37,243 bases of DNA from Bacillota bacterium (GTDB taxonomy: Bacteria; Bacillota; Clostridia; Peptostreptococcales; Anaerovoracaceae), in the NCBI GenBank assembly GCA_030536355.1, contig JAUNQD010000018.1, positions 1-37,243 of the forward strand, given 5' to 3'. Of this stretch, positions 6,000 to 15,288 are shown one piece after another (positions within the stretch are counted from its first letter, which is position 1; each line of letters opens with the position of its first letter). A program made the translations under genes and the position numbers. The notes under the pieces are model-generated. The model did not search any database. It was not told the origin of the DNA and saw nothing but the letters and a program-made list of their open reading frames with translations.

Positions 6000-7718
6000 A
6001 TGAAGGTCGTTATCATAGGCGGAGTAGCCGGCGGTGCAACAGCAGCTGCCAGAATAAGAAGGCTGGATGAGAATGCAGATATCGTGGTATTCGAAAAGAC
6101 AGGATATATCTCATATGCCAATTGCGGACTGCCGTACTACATAGGCGGAGTCATCGAAGACGAAGCAGAGCTGACACTCCAAACACCTGCAAGTTTCTGG
6201 CAGAGATTCCGCATCGATATGAGGGTAAACCACGAAGTGATAAAGATAGACCCTGACAGAAAAACAGTGGAAGTGAGAAACCTGATAAGCGGAGACGTAT
6301 TTGAAGAAAGCTACGACAAGCTGCTCATTTCAACAGGGGCAAGTCCTGTCAAACCTGAGCTTCCGGGAATGGATGATGAGAGGTTCCTCAGCCTTCGTAC
6401 TGTAGAAGATACATTTAAGATCAGGAAATATGTAGATGATAATAAACCGAAATCTGCGGTGATCATAGGCGGAGGCTTCATAGGTGTCGAAGTTGCGGAA
6501 AATCTCAGAAAAATGGGTATGGATGTGACTATAGTCCAGCGTCCCGATCAGCTTATGAACCCGTTTGACAGAGATATGGCTTCGTTTATACATGGGGAAA
6601 TGAGACGGCACGGTGTAGAACTTAGACTGGGGAGAAACGTCCAAGGTTTCGAAAGAAGTGATGTTGATAAAGAAAACTCAGGGAATGAGATGATAAAGGT
6701 CCTGCTTGATGACGGCAGTTTCATAAATACAGACATGGTGGTGCTGGCAATAGGTGTCGTGCCTGATTCCCAGCTTGCCAAAGAAGCCGGTCTTGAAACA
6801 GGTATCAAGGGCAGCATAGTGGTCAATGATCGCATGGAAACTTCAAAACCTGACATCTATGCAGTAGGTGATGCAGTGGAAGTGAAGCACTTCATCACAG
6901 GGCAGAAGGCTCTGATATCTCTGGCGGGACCTGCCAATAAGCAGGGACGCATAGCTGCAGATAATATCTGCGGAGGAGACAGTGTATTCAAAGGCTCGCA
7001 AGGATCTTCAGTTATCAAGATCTTTGATATGACGGCGGCATCTACAGGCATCAATGAGAAATCTGCTAAAGCTCAGGGTATCGATTATGACAAGGTGTAT
7101 CTGGCACCTATGAGTCACGCGGGATATTACCCGGGCGGAAGTCTAATGTCTATGAAGGTGATCTTCGAAAAGGAGACATATAAACTGCTGGGAGCGCAGA
7201 TCACAGGATATGAAGGTGTCGACAAGCGCATAGACGTGCTGGCGACAGCCATGCATGCAGGACTCAGTGCCCTTTGCTTAAAAGATCTTGATCTGGCTTA
7301 TGCGCCTCCTTACTCATCAGCGAAAGATCCTGTGAACATGGCAGGTTTCATGATAGATAATATAGCAGAAGGAAGACTTAATCAGTTCTTCTGGGATGAG
7401 GCAGACAGTCTGCCAAGAGACGGCAGTGTAGTGCTGCTGGACTGCAGGACTCCTGAAGAATACTCTTACGGACATATGGAGGGATTCGTCAACATCCCTG
7501 TAGATGAATTGAGAAGCAGGATGGATGAACTGCCAAAAGGAAAACCTGTATATGTTCATTGTCAGAGTGGTCTTAGAAGCTATATAGGCTGCAGGATACT
7601 TGAGGGGAACGGTTTCGACTGTTATAACCTTTCGGGAGGATACAGGCTTTATGAAGCTGTTAAAAGTGATAAGGCAGCAGCTAAACAGGCAATGCCGTGC
7701 GGCTTGGAAATTCAGTAA
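6000..7718 (+). CDS. CoA-disulfide reductase / rhodanese fusion (per/polysulfide reductase type)
   Basis: 572 residues. Domain 1 (about 1-450) is a class II flavoprotein disulfide reductase: VVIIGGVAGGATAAARIRRL binds FAD, ISYANCGLPYYIGG holds the single redox cysteine typical of CoA-disulfide reductase, SAVIIGGGFIGVEVAENL binds NAD(P)H, DIYAVGDAVEV closes the FAD site, and SHAGYYPGG carries the paired tyrosines of this group. Domain 2 (about 470-560) is a rhodanese with VLLDCRTPEEYSYGHMEG and the loop VYVHCQSGLRS (Cys near 521). Such CoADR-RHD fusions reduce CoA disulfide, CoA persulfide or polysulfide with NAD(P)H. It follows the free rhodanese without a gap and is closed by the terminator at 7733. 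Confidence 0.93.
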   Translation: MKVVIIGGVAGGATAAARIRRLDENADIVVFEKTGYISYANCGLPYYIGGVIEDEAELTLQTPASFWQRFRIDMRVNHEVIKIDPDRKTVEVRNLISGDVFEESYDKLLISTGASPVKPELPGMDDERFLSLRTVEDTFKIRKYVDDNKPKSAVIIGGGFIGVEVAENLRKMGMDVTIVQRPDQLMNPFDRDMASFIHGEMRRHGVELRLGRNVQGFERSDVDKENSGNEMIKVLLDDGSFINTDMVVLAIGVVPDSQLAKEAGLETGIKGSIVVNDRMETSKPDIYAVGDAVEVKHFITGQKALISLAGPANKQGRIAADNICGGDSVFKGSQGSSVIKIFDMTAASTGINEKSAKAQGIDYDKVYLAPMSHAGYYPGGSLMSMKVIFEKETYKLLGAQITGYEGVDKRIDVLATAMHAGLSALCLKDLDLAYAPPYSSAKDPVNMAGFMIDNIAEGRLNQFFWDEADSLPRDGSVVLLDCRTPEEYSYGHMEGFVNIPVDELRSRMDELPKGKPVYVHCQSGLRSYIGCRILEGNGFDCYNLSGGYRLYEAVKSDKAAAKQAMPCGLEIQ

Positions 7719-7732
7719 AATATACCAATTAC

Positions 7733-7760
7733 AAGGAGCTGAAAATCAGCTCCTTTTTTA
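7733..7760 (+). terminator. Terminator of the rhodanese/CoADR operon
   Basis: Perfect stem AAGGAGCTGA (7733-7742) / TCAGCTCCTT (7746-7755), 3-base loop, then a T-run. Confidence 0.92.
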
Positions 7761-7770
7761 TTGAAAATCA

Positions 7771-7779
7771 TGGTATAAT
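7771..7779 (+). promoter_or_regulatory. Extended -10 promoter of the ABC-F gene
   Basis: TG-G-TATAAT at 7771-7779, between the terminator and the gene; no good -35 box. Confidence 0.6.
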
Positions 7780-7823
7780 TAAAATTTAGAAGACGATATT
7801 TGAGCAAGGACGGTAATTCATAA

Positions 7824-9617
7824 ATGGTTCTCATAACATGTGAAAACCTTAAAAAAAGCTATACAGAAAAACCACTTATAGATGGTCTTAGCATCACTAT
7901 AAACGATACTGATAAGATAGGTCTTGTAGGTGTAAACGGCACAGGCAAGAGTACGCTTCTCAAGATCATCGCAGGTGTGGTAGAACATGAAGCAGGCAAT
8001 ATCATACGTTCAAGAGAACTGAAGACTGCATATCTGCCTCAGGATCCCGATTATGATGGAGATCTTACAGTCATGGAGCAGGCGATGGAGTATCTGCGTG
8101 AAAGCGGCAGCGATGCAGAAGAACACAGATGCAGAGCTATGCTCAATAAGCTGGGATTCGATTCTTATGAACAGAAGATGGGCGAGCTTTCGGGAGGTCA
8201 GAGAAAGCGCGTAGCCATGGCGGCAGTGCTTACTCAGGAAAGCAACTTGCTGATTTTAGATGAGCCAACCAACCATATGGACAGCGACATCATAGAATGG
8301 CTTGAAGACTTCCTCAAATCATATAGAGGAGCGCTTTTCATGATAACTCACGATAGGTACTTTCTCGACAGAGTAACAAATCGTATCGTGGAGATAGAGG
8401 GCGGCAAGCTATATAGCTACGACGGCAATTACGATTATTATCTGGAGGCAAAAGCTGCCAGAGAAGACATGATGTATGCTGCCGAGAGAAAGCGTCTTGC
8501 CATCTATAAGAAAGAGCTGGCATGGATAAGAAGAGGAGCAAGGGCGAGAACTACTAAGGCAAAGGGCAGGATACAGAGATTCGAAGAGTTGGAAGCTGCT
8601 AAGCTGGTGGTAGATGATTCCGCTCTTGAGATAAATACTGTGACATCAAGGCTTGGCAGGAAGATAATCGAGCTTGATTCCGTAAGCAAGGCTTACGGCG
8701 AAAAACAGCTGATAAAAGATTTCTCATATATGATATTGAGGAACGATCGTATCGGCATAATCGGTCCTAATGGATGCGGCAAGAGCACACTCCTCAAGAT
8801 GATCATCGGTGAGATAGAAGCCGATGCCGGAACGATAGAAAAAGGCGACACTGTCAAGATAGGATACTTTTCCCAGGAAAACGAAGCACTTGATGAAGAT
8901 AAAAGGATCATCAAATTCGTTGAGGAAATAGCAAGTTCCATCAAGGTGAAGGACGGTACTTTGTCGGCATCACAGATGCTGGAAAGATTCCTTTTCCCTG
9001 CATACATGCACAGCATCAAGGTGGGAGCGCTCAGCGGAGGTGAAAAGCGCAGACTTTACCTTCTGAGCATACTTATGCAGGCTCCTAACGTTCTGATATT
9101 TGACGAACCGACTAACGATCTTGATATAGATACTCTTACAGTGCTGGAGGATTATCTCGATGATTTCCCGGGAGCTGTCATCATAGTTTCCCACGACAGA
9201 TATTTCCTGGACAGACTGGCAGTGAGGACATTTGCTTTCGAAGAAGACGGATATATAGGTCATTATATCGGCGGATATACCGACTGGTACGAGCAGCATC
9301 GTGAGAAAGAAAAACAGAAGGAAGCTGCAGTCAAGAAAGAAACGGCAGAGAGAAGACCTAAGCAGAAAAAGCTGAAATTCTCATATAAGGAAGCTAAAGA
9401 ATACGAGACTATAGAAGAGACGATAGCCGAGCTGGAAGAAAAACTGGCAGCTTTGGAAGAAGAAATGAATAGCTGCGGAGCAGACTTCGGAAGGCTTTCT
9501 AAGCTTTCTAAAGAAAAAGAACAGCTGGATCAGCAGCTTCTTGAGAAGATGGACCGCTGGGAATACCTTGAGGATCTGGCGGCACGAATAGAATCAGGAG
9601 AAATGGTAGAAGCATAA
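7824..9617 (+). CDS. ABC-F family ATPase, Uup-like
   Basis: 597 residues with two ATPase halves and no membrane segments. Half 1: Walker A GVNGTGKST, signature LSGGQRKRVAMAAVL, Walker B LLILDEPTNHMD. Half 2: GPNGCGKST, LSGGEKRRLYLLSIL, VLIFDEPTNDLDID. Between them is the basic ABC-F linker (around WIRRGARARTTKAKGRIQRF). After residue about 515 there is a Lys-rich stretch and a long Glu/Lys coiled coil (YETIEETIAELEEKLAALEE), the C-terminal domain typical of Uup and related proteins. ABC-F proteins act on the ribosome or, for Uup, on DNA and ribosome assembly. I see no reason to call it an antibiotic-resistance type. The start lies 7 bases behind a modest AAGGACGG site. The response-regulator gene follows 39 bases later without a terminator. 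Confidence 0.9.
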   Translation: MVLITCENLKKSYTEKPLIDGLSITINDTDKIGLVGVNGTGKSTLLKIIAGVVEHEAGNIIRSRELKTAYLPQDPDYDGDLTVMEQAMEYLRESGSDAEEHRCRAMLNKLGFDSYEQKMGELSGGQRKRVAMAAVLTQESNLLILDEPTNHMDSDIIEWLEDFLKSYRGALFMITHDRYFLDRVTNRIVEIEGGKLYSYDGNYDYYLEAKAAREDMMYAAERKRLAIYKKELAWIRRGARARTTKAKGRIQRFEELEAAKLVVDDSALEINTVTSRLGRKIIELDSVSKAYGEKQLIKDFSYMILRNDRIGIIGPNGCGKSTLLKMIIGEIEADAGTIEKGDTVKIGYFSQENEALDEDKRIIKFVEEIASSIKVKDGTLSASQMLERFLFPAYMHSIKVGALSGGEKRRLYLLSILMQAPNVLIFDEPTNDLDIDTLTVLEDYLDDFPGAVIIVSHDRYFLDRLAVRTFAFEEDGYIGHYIGGYTDWYEQHREKEKQKEAAVKKETAERRPKQKKLKFSYKEAKEYETIEETIAELEEKLAALEEEMNSCGADFGRLSKLSKEKEQLDQQLLEKMDRWEYLEDLAARIESGEMVEA

Positions 9618-9656
9618 GGCGAGAGCCGAAGTGCACTTTGCATAGAGGAGAAGACT

Positions 9657-10337
9657 ATGGCAAAAATACTGGTCGTTGAAGACGACAGAAACATGAGGCT
9701 GCTGACGGCAGCCAGGCTGGAAGATATGTATACGGTAGTTTGTGCCAATGACGGCATCGAGGCTATAGAGGAGATACACAAGGGCGGGATCGATCTGATC
9801 ATCGCCGACATCATGATGCCTAGAATGGATGGTTATGAATTACTGAAGACAGTTAGAGAAGAGGGATATACGACACCGTTTCTGATGCTGACTGCCAAGG
9901 AAGCCCTTGAAGACAAGCAGAAGGGGTTTTCGCTGGGAACTGACGACTATATGACGAAACCGTTCAGCAGTGATGAGCTGGTGTGGCGTACGCAGGCTCT
10001 TTTAAGGCGTGCCGATATCGCTCAGAGCAAGAAGATAGAGATAGGCAGCGTTACTGTAGATTCAGCTAAATATGCAGTGTATAACGATAAAGAATATATA
10101 GAACTTCCGAAGAAGGAGTTTGATCTTTTGTTCAAGCTTCTTTCATATCCTGACAGGATATTTTCCAAAGAGCAACTGCTTGACAGCATCTGGGGGATGA
10201 ATGCCGAGTCAGGGGAAGAGACCGTTAAGACACATATCAGTAGGGTCAGAAACAGATTGAAGAACATAGAAGAATTCAGTATAGTTACCTTAAAAGGCCT
10301 TGGATACAAGGCTGATATCACTAAGGAAGACAAGTGA
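9657..10337 (+). CDS. OmpR/PhoB-family response regulator
   Basis: 226 residues. Receiver domain: acidic pocket VVEDD (9-10), phospho-acceptor Asp51 in IIADIMMPRMDGYEL, Thr79, and Lys101 in YMTKPFSSDEL. The C-terminal winged helix (about 130-224) has ELPKKEFDLLFKLL, FSKEQLLDSIWG and TVKTHISRVRNRL, and closes with VTLKGLGYKAD. Phosphorylated by the kinase gene that overlaps its last base, it would bind DNA as a dimer. RBS AGAGGAG precedes ATG 9657; the leader contains the palindrome AAGTGCACTT at 9629-9638. Target genes are unknown. Confidence 0.93.
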   Translation: MAKILVVEDDRNMRLLTAARLEDMYTVVCANDGIEAIEEIHKGGIDLIIADIMMPRMDGYELLKTVREEGYTTPFLMLTAKEALEDKQKGFSLGTDDYMTKPFSSDELVWRTQALLRRADIAQSKKIEIGSVTVDSAKYAVYNDKEYIELPKKEFDLLFKLLSYPDRIFSKEQLLDSIWGMNAESGEETVKTHISRVRNRLKNIEEFSIVTLKGLGYKADITKEDK

Positions 10338-11512
10338 TGGCAAAGGATAAGAAGAAAAAAGAAAAACGTAAAGAAAATAAGATAGAGAAAGAGAACTTCA
10401 AGAAAGACAAGAAGGCCAGAAGAAAGGCTGCTAAAAAGAGAGCAAAGGAAAGCAGAAAGAGAAGGGAAAACCCTACTCGTCAGCTTGTTAAACTGGCCAG
10501 ACGGCAGCTGCCTCAGCTATTGATGCAGTCATTTGCGATAGTGCTTACTGCGGTAGGCTCCTTCATGCTGATGACATGGATCATCAGAGATTTACTGGAT
10601 GTAAAGCATATTTATGCTTCTGCAGGGCTTGAATTGGCAGGTATGCTGGGCTTTCTCACTATACTGCTGGTGCCGATGATCACTGTGCTTTACAGAAGAA
10701 GAGCAAGAGAAGTGGTCACTTTATCGGAAGCTATCCGTAAGGTCGCAGCGGGAGATTATTCCACAAGGATAATAGAGCAGAAACGAGCTCAGATGAAGCC
10801 TATCTATGATGACTTCAATAAAATGTGTGCAGAGCTTGAGAGTGTCAAACTTCTGAGAAATGACTTCATCAACAGCTATTCCCATGAGTTCAAGACACCG
10901 ATCGCATCCATCAATGGCTTCGCGTCTCTGGTTCTTGAAAAAGACCTGCCGGAGGATGAGCAGAAAGAATATCTTAAGATAATCGTAGATGAATCGGCGA
11001 GGTTATCTAACCTGGCAACAAGCTCGATCCTTCTCAGTAAGCTTACATCTCAGACCATCGTTACCGATATAGAAGAGTATGATCTTGGTGAACAGCTCAG
11101 AGAATGTTCTATCATTCTTTCCGGGACATGGCTCAAGAAGAACATGAACTTTGATGTATCTTTAGAGTCGGTGATGTACAGTGGCAATAAGGAAATGATG
11201 CAGCATATGTGGATCAATCTGCTGGACAATGCTGTCAAATACACTCCTGAAGGTGGAAAGATCACTGTTTTAGTTCGTGAAGAAAACGGATATGCTATCG
11301 TCAAAATAATGGATACGGGAGAGGGCATCAGTAAGGATATCCAAAAATCTCTTTTCGATCCTTATTTCCAGGGAGATTCATCCCATTCGAGACAAGGGCT
11401 TGGCCTTGGACTCAGCATAGTCAAGAGAATAGTTGAGCTTTGCAAGGGAACTATAAGTGTCAGAAGCACTTTAGGGGAAGGCAGTGAATTCACAGTGATC
11501 CTGCCAATGTAA
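10337..11512 (+). CDS. Membrane sensor histidine kinase with polybasic N-terminus
   Basis: 391 residues from ATG 10337 (GTG 10334 also possible), overlapping the regulator stop (TGATG). Order: an unusual Lys/Arg-rich cytoplasmic segment (about residues 1-55), two membrane helices (about 60-85 and 98-120) with only a short external loop, HAMP-like SEAIRKVAAGDYSTRI, HisKA with the phospho-acceptor in FINSYSHEFKTPIASINGF (His183), N box NLLDNAVKYTPEGG, G1 MDTGEGIS, and G2 GLGLGLSIVKRIVEL. The short loop suggests sensing within the membrane. No terminator follows before the CoA-ligase gene 105 bases on. Confidence 0.92.
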   Translation: MAKDKKKKEKRKENKIEKENFKKDKKARRKAAKKRAKESRKRRENPTRQLVKLARRQLPQLLMQSFAIVLTAVGSFMLMTWIIRDLLDVKHIYASAGLELAGMLGFLTILLVPMITVLYRRRAREVVTLSEAIRKVAAGDYSTRIIEQKRAQMKPIYDDFNKMCAELESVKLLRNDFINSYSHEFKTPIASINGFASLVLEKDLPEDEQKEYLKIIVDESARLSNLATSSILLSKLTSQTIVTDIEEYDLGEQLRECSIILSGTWLKKNMNFDVSLESVMYSGNKEMMQHMWINLLDNAVKYTPEGGKITVLVREENGYAIVKIMDTGEGISKDIQKSLFDPYFQGDSSHSRQGLGLGLSIVKRIVELCKGTISVRSTLGEGSEFTVILPM

Positions 11513-11617
11513 ATTAAAAGTAAACTAAATAATCGTTTTGCTTTACGATGCAAATACATGGTGCTGATAAGATATAAGTACGCTAGAAGTATTGGGACGA
11601 TACAAGGAGAAGTATTT

Positions 11618-13324
11618 ATGAACACTTATCAGCATTTTTTAATGAAAAAACATCCTGTTAGGATGATAAGAAATTTCAGAGAACTGGTTTACGGAAGTGC
11701 CGAAAAATTTGGCGATCTGCCTGCATTCAAACTGAGAAATCGTGTCATAACATATGGTGAGTTCATGGAAGATTATCGTGGACTTTGTACTGCTTTTTTG
11801 GAAATGGGTTTTGAAGACAGCAAGATAGCTGTTATCGGTGCCAACAGCTATGGATGGATAGTTTCATATCTTGCAGCAGCGACAATAGGAGTAGCCGTGC
11901 CTTTAGACAAGGAACTTGATGTGGAAGATATTGAGAACTTTATTGATGCAGCTGATTGCAAATTGCTGCTGGGCGATGACGCATCGTTGAGAAAGCTTGC
12001 TTCAGGTAACGGAGATGCTAAGAATATAGAAACATATTCGATCAATGAAGATAGTACACTGTACAAGAAAACCATATTTGATCTTATATGGGACGGAGAT
12101 CTTGAGTATCGTACGGGAAGCATAGAATTTGATACTATGGAGATAGATCCGGAAGAAATGCACGTGCTGCTCTTCACATCGGGAACTACAGGAAATGCCA
12201 AGGGCGTATGTCTTTCACAGAAGAATATCTGCACTAATATCATGTCCATAGCATCCATGGTAAAGGTGGATCCTTCAAGACATGCTTTATCAGTTCTTCC
12301 TATACATCATACTTATGAATCGACTATAGGACATCTGTTGCTGCTGTCAGCAGGCGGATGCATTTCATACTGTGATGGATTAAGATATGTTGGAAAGAAC
12401 ATGAAGGAATACAGTCCAAGTGTTATAATCGCTGTACCGCTGCTTCTTGAATTCATGCTGAGAACCATAGACAAATCTATCAGAGCAGGTCTTCCTGCCA
12501 AGTATACTCAAGATCCTGAAATGCCGCTCAATGATTTGCTGGCATCACTTCCTGCTATACTGAGGATGGTAGTGCTGCGCAAGGTGAGAAAGTCCCTTGG
12601 CGGCAAGCTGAAGCTGCTGATCGTAGGTGCTGCAGCGATAAAGCCTGAGATCATCGCTGCTTTTGATGCACTGGGTATCACTACTTATCAGGGATACGGT
12701 CTTACTGAAACAGCACCGCTTCTTGCGGGAAACAATGATTTTTACAGAAATATAGAGGCTGTAGGTCTTCCTATCCATGGAGTTGAGATAAGCATATTCG
12801 AGCCTAATGATGAAGGTGTGGGCGAAATAATGGCAAGAGGAGACAACATCATGCTGGGTTATTACAACGATCCTGAAGCTACTGCTGCAGTCATGCATGA
12901 CGGATTCTTCAGAACGGGAGACCTGGGAAGATTCGACGAAGAGGGGTTCTTATATATAACAGGCAGATGCAAGAACGTCATCGTCACCAAGAACGGTAAG
13001 AATATCTATCCGGAAGAACTGGAAGACAGGCTGCTCGATAATGAGCTTGTAGAAGAAACAATAGTGATAGGTGTACCAAGCAGAAACAAAGATGACATAA
13101 CTGTTAAGGCCAAGATATATCCGTCAATGGACGCTATAAAAGAACAGAACGGCGGGAAAGAGCCTGATACAGAAAAAATCGCATCTATGATAAAGAATGT
13201 TGTTGAAGGGATCAATGATAAGATGCCCGCATACAAGAGGATAAGCGCCGTAGAAGTGATGCGCGAACCGTTTGAAAAGACGACCACCAAAAAGATCAAG
13301 AGATTTGGTGCTAATGTAGAATAA
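11618..13324 (+). CDS. AMP-forming long-chain acyl-CoA ligase-like enzyme
   Basis: 568 residues of the ANL adenylating superfamily. Motifs: P-loop LLFTSGTTGNAKGV; LPIHHTYE; YQGYGLTETAPLL; GFFRTGDLGRFDEEGF with the hinge Asp; GRCKNVIVTKNGKNIYPEEL; and a C-terminal catalytic Lys in KTTTKKIKRFG. It activates a carboxylic acid as acyl-AMP and passes it to CoA; overall layout fits the long-chain fatty-acid ligases, but the acid is not readable from sequence. I chose ATG 11618 because AAGGAGA lies right before it; an in-frame ATG 60 bases upstream has no such site. Closed by the terminator at 13331. Confidence 0.88.
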   Translation: MNTYQHFLMKKHPVRMIRNFRELVYGSAEKFGDLPAFKLRNRVITYGEFMEDYRGLCTAFLEMGFEDSKIAVIGANSYGWIVSYLAAATIGVAVPLDKELDVEDIENFIDAADCKLLLGDDASLRKLASGNGDAKNIETYSINEDSTLYKKTIFDLIWDGDLEYRTGSIEFDTMEIDPEEMHVLLFTSGTTGNAKGVCLSQKNICTNIMSIASMVKVDPSRHALSVLPIHHTYESTIGHLLLLSAGGCISYCDGLRYVGKNMKEYSPSVIIAVPLLLEFMLRTIDKSIRAGLPAKYTQDPEMPLNDLLASLPAILRMVVLRKVRKSLGGKLKLLIVGAAAIKPEIIAAFDALGITTYQGYGLTETAPLLAGNNDFYRNIEAVGLPIHGVEISIFEPNDEGVGEIMARGDNIMLGYYNDPEATAAVMHDGFFRTGDLGRFDEEGFLYITGRCKNVIVTKNGKNIYPEELEDRLLDNELVEETIVIGVPSRNKDDITVKAKIYPSMDAIKEQNGGKEPDTEKIASMIKNVVEGINDKMPAYKRISAVEVMREPFEKTTTKKIKRFGANVE

Positions 13325-13330
13325 GAGAAG

Positions 13331-13362
13331 AGCTCGGCGGGCAGCCGAGCTTGATTCTTTTT
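13331..13362 (+). terminator. Terminator of the acyl-CoA ligase
   Basis: AGCTCGGC (13331-13338) / GCCGAGCT (13344-13351), 5-base loop, then TGATTCTTTTTTT. Confidence 0.9.
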
Positions 13363-13416
13363 TTGAAATATATTATTATATTATGGTATGAAATAGTAAC
13401 AACAACGGTATAACAC

Positions 13417-14184
13417 ATGGAACTTACTAAAGAAGATAAGATGCTGTTGGCGAACGCAGAGGATAAATTCGACCAATGCAGCAGCCAGTACAGAATAACA
13501 TATACTAATTTTCTTGATCTGAGACAGAGATCGCTCATCGAGAAGCACTGGCGCGAGATGAATCGCGAAGGCAGCGATGTGCGCCTGGAGTTTTACGGGG
13601 GCTATGATGATGCTGAGAGAACAGTGGCGGTATTCTTGCCGGACTACGCGCAGGTGAGCGACTGCCCGCTTTGCGTTATAAGGATAAAGACTCCGGCAGG
13701 CGGAAGGAAGCTTACTCACAGAGATTATCTGGGATCTCTTACAGGTCTTGGGCTCAAAAGAGAGATGACAGGTGACATCCTGACGGTAGAAAACGGTGCA
13801 GATATCATAGTGATGGAAGAAGTGAAGGATTTCATACTTCTCAATTACAGCAAGGCGGGAAGGACGACCCTTACGCCTGAGGCTGTACCGCTTACTGAAC
13901 TTTGCATCCCCGAAAGCAAGACGGTGATGGCTAGGGATACGGTGGCGTCTCTTCGTTTAGATAACGTTATTTCTTCGGCTTTTCAGCTTTCTCGTGCAAA
14001 GGCTGCAGATGCCATCCGCGCGGGGATCGTATTCGTCAACAGTATGCAGTGCGAGAAGCCGGACATGCAGGTCGAAGAAGGCGCGAAGCTGGTGCTCAGA
14101 GGGAAAGGCAAGGCGTATCTCCGTGAAGTGGGAGGAAGAACGAGAAAAGACAGGATAACTATAGTTATCGAAAGGTTCGTATGA
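13417..14184 (+). CDS. ylmH: YlmH-type S4-domain RNA-binding protein
   Basis: 255 residues. The N-terminal KMLLANAEDKFDQCSSQYRI and TNFLDLRQRSLIEKHW match YlmH, a protein encoded near the division cluster in many Firmicutes that binds rRNA and acts in ribosome rescue. The C-terminal S4 domain is ASLRLDNVISSAFQLSRAKA to VNSMQCEKPDMQVEEGAKLVLRGKGK. The start is the only sensible one by homology, although no Shine-Dalgarno sequence is seen before it, unlike nearly all neighbours. Its stop overlaps the Crp/Fnr gene by four bases (ATGA). Here it is away from ftsZ/sepF neighbours. Confidence 0.88.
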   Translation: MELTKEDKMLLANAEDKFDQCSSQYRITYTNFLDLRQRSLIEKHWREMNREGSDVRLEFYGGYDDAERTVAVFLPDYAQVSDCPLCVIRIKTPAGGRKLTHRDYLGSLTGLGLKREMTGDILTVENGADIIVMEEVKDFILLNYSKAGRTTLTPEAVPLTELCIPESKTVMARDTVASLRLDNVISSAFQLSRAKAADAIRAGIVFVNSMQCEKPDMQVEEGAKLVLRGKGKAYLREVGGRTRKDRITIVIERFV

Positions 14185-14852
14185 GAAGATTTATAGGCAT
14201 ATTGAAAAAGTGCATACTGTTCAAGGAAATTGAAGAGGATGAGATCTTATCGATGCTGTCATGCCTTGATGCCAGAGTTGTCGACGCACGAAAGGGAGAA
14301 TATATTTTCTCCGAAGGTGAAGCTGCCAAGTATGTAGGAATAGTTTTGACAGGAGAGGCACAGATAGTAAGGAACGATTTCTTTGGCAACAGGACTATAG
14401 TGGCTGCCATAATGCCGGGCGAATTATTTGGAGAATCATTCGCATGTGCTGAAGTTGAAGAGCTTCCTGTAAGCGTTGCAGCTTCAGAAAACAGTGAGAT
14501 AATGTTGATCGATTGTAAACGTATAATAACTACTTGCAGCAGTTCATGCAGATTTCACAACATGATAATCCATAATCTTCTTCAGGTATTGGCGACTAAG
14601 AACCTGGCATTTAATAAGAAGATAGAGATAACGTCCAAAAGAACGACAAGAGATAAACTGATGACATATCTGTTGTCACAGGCAAAGATCCATGGCAGCA
14701 GCAGCTTCGAGATACCGTTCGACAGGCAGGAACTTGCCGATTATCTGGGGGTAGAGAGGAGTGCTATGTCAAAGGAAATAAGCAAGATGAAGAATGACGG
14801 ACTTATAGAATGTGAAAGAAGTTGGTTTAAGGTGAAAGGAGATGTAATATGA
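14181..14852 (+). CDS. Crp/Fnr-family transcriptional regulator
   Basis: 223 residues. The cNMP-binding-like beta barrel occupies about 15-120 (RKGEYIFSEGEAAKYVGIVL, then IMPGELFGESFACAE). A long dimerisation helix follows (about 125-150), then the winged helix with the recognition helix in RQELADYLGVERSAMSKEI. The FNR-type N-terminal Cys cluster is absent, so it is more likely a CRP-like or other effector-binding member. It starts inside the ylmH stop (4-base overlap) and its own stop overlaps the next gene by four bases, so all three are translationally coupled. A CRP/FNR-like palindrome lies in front of the rhodanese operon at 5604-5618; whether this protein binds it is unknown. Confidence 0.88.
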   Translation: MRRFIGILKKCILFKEIEEDEILSMLSCLDARVVDARKGEYIFSEGEAAKYVGIVLTGEAQIVRNDFFGNRTIVAAIMPGELFGESFACAEVEELPVSVAASENSEIMLIDCKRIITTCSSSCRFHNMIIHNLLQVLATKNLAFNKKIEITSKRTTRDKLMTYLLSQAKIHGSSSFEIPFDRQELADYLGVERSAMSKEISKMKNDGLIECERSWFKVKGDVI

Positions 14853-15208
14853 CAGGAAGTGTAATATGGTTGATATGTGTATGCGGTGTAGGTCTTATAT
14901 TTTATGCTATAAGTGCTTATGCAGAGAAGAAAACGACTCCTATGTGGTTCGTTACAGGAGGATTGATTTCTTCTGACGTCATATCAGATGTCAAGGAGTT
15001 CAACAGAGAGAATGCTACGATGTGGAGGAATTATTCAGTAGTATATTTCGCATCAGGTGTACTTCACTTTATCGATAAACCAACTGCTGTGATAGTGTTG
15101 TTATTCGCATGTACAGGCGGTATCGTGTGGCTCTTCTGGAAACATAGTAAGATCATGCAGAAGTACAAGTGTGAACCGCGCAGAAAAGTGACTAAGAAAA
15201 GAAAGTAA
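14849..15208 (+). CDS. Small two- to three-helix membrane protein, DUF3784-like
   Basis: 119 residues. Hydrophobic segments at about 4-23, 63-78 and 80-98, with a basic C-terminal tail (CEPRRKVTKKRK). The middle segment SDVISDVKEFNRENATMW resembles DUF3784-type small membrane proteins of Clostridia; function unknown. It overlaps the Crp/Fnr gene by four bases and is followed by a strong bidirectional terminator. Confidence 0.65.
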   Translation: MTGSVIWLICVCGVGLIFYAISAYAEKKTTPMWFVTGGLISSDVISDVKEFNRENATMWRNYSVVYFASGVLHFIDKPTAVIVLLFACTGGIVWLFWKHSKIMQKYKCEPRRKVTKKRK

Positions 15209-15224
15209 TTACATATATGATATC

Positions 15225-15260
15225 AAAAATGGAAGCTTCACATGAAAGCTTCCATTTTTT
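15225..15260. terminator. Bidirectional terminator between convergent units
   Basis: Perfect 14-bp stem AAAAATGGAAGCTT (15225-15238) / AAGCTTCCATTTTT (15246-15259), 7-base loop, A-tract on one side and T-tract on the other. It ends the ylmH-crp unit on the plus strand and the arginase on the minus strand. Confidence 0.93.
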
Positions 15261-15288
15261 ATGTCAGTATGTAAGTTGTCGTAAAATA

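Noticed and set aside
7824..9617. Antibiotic-resistance ABC-F protein
   Set aside because: The C-terminal coiled coil and standard linker fit Uup-like housekeeping members better; no resistance-type features are evident.
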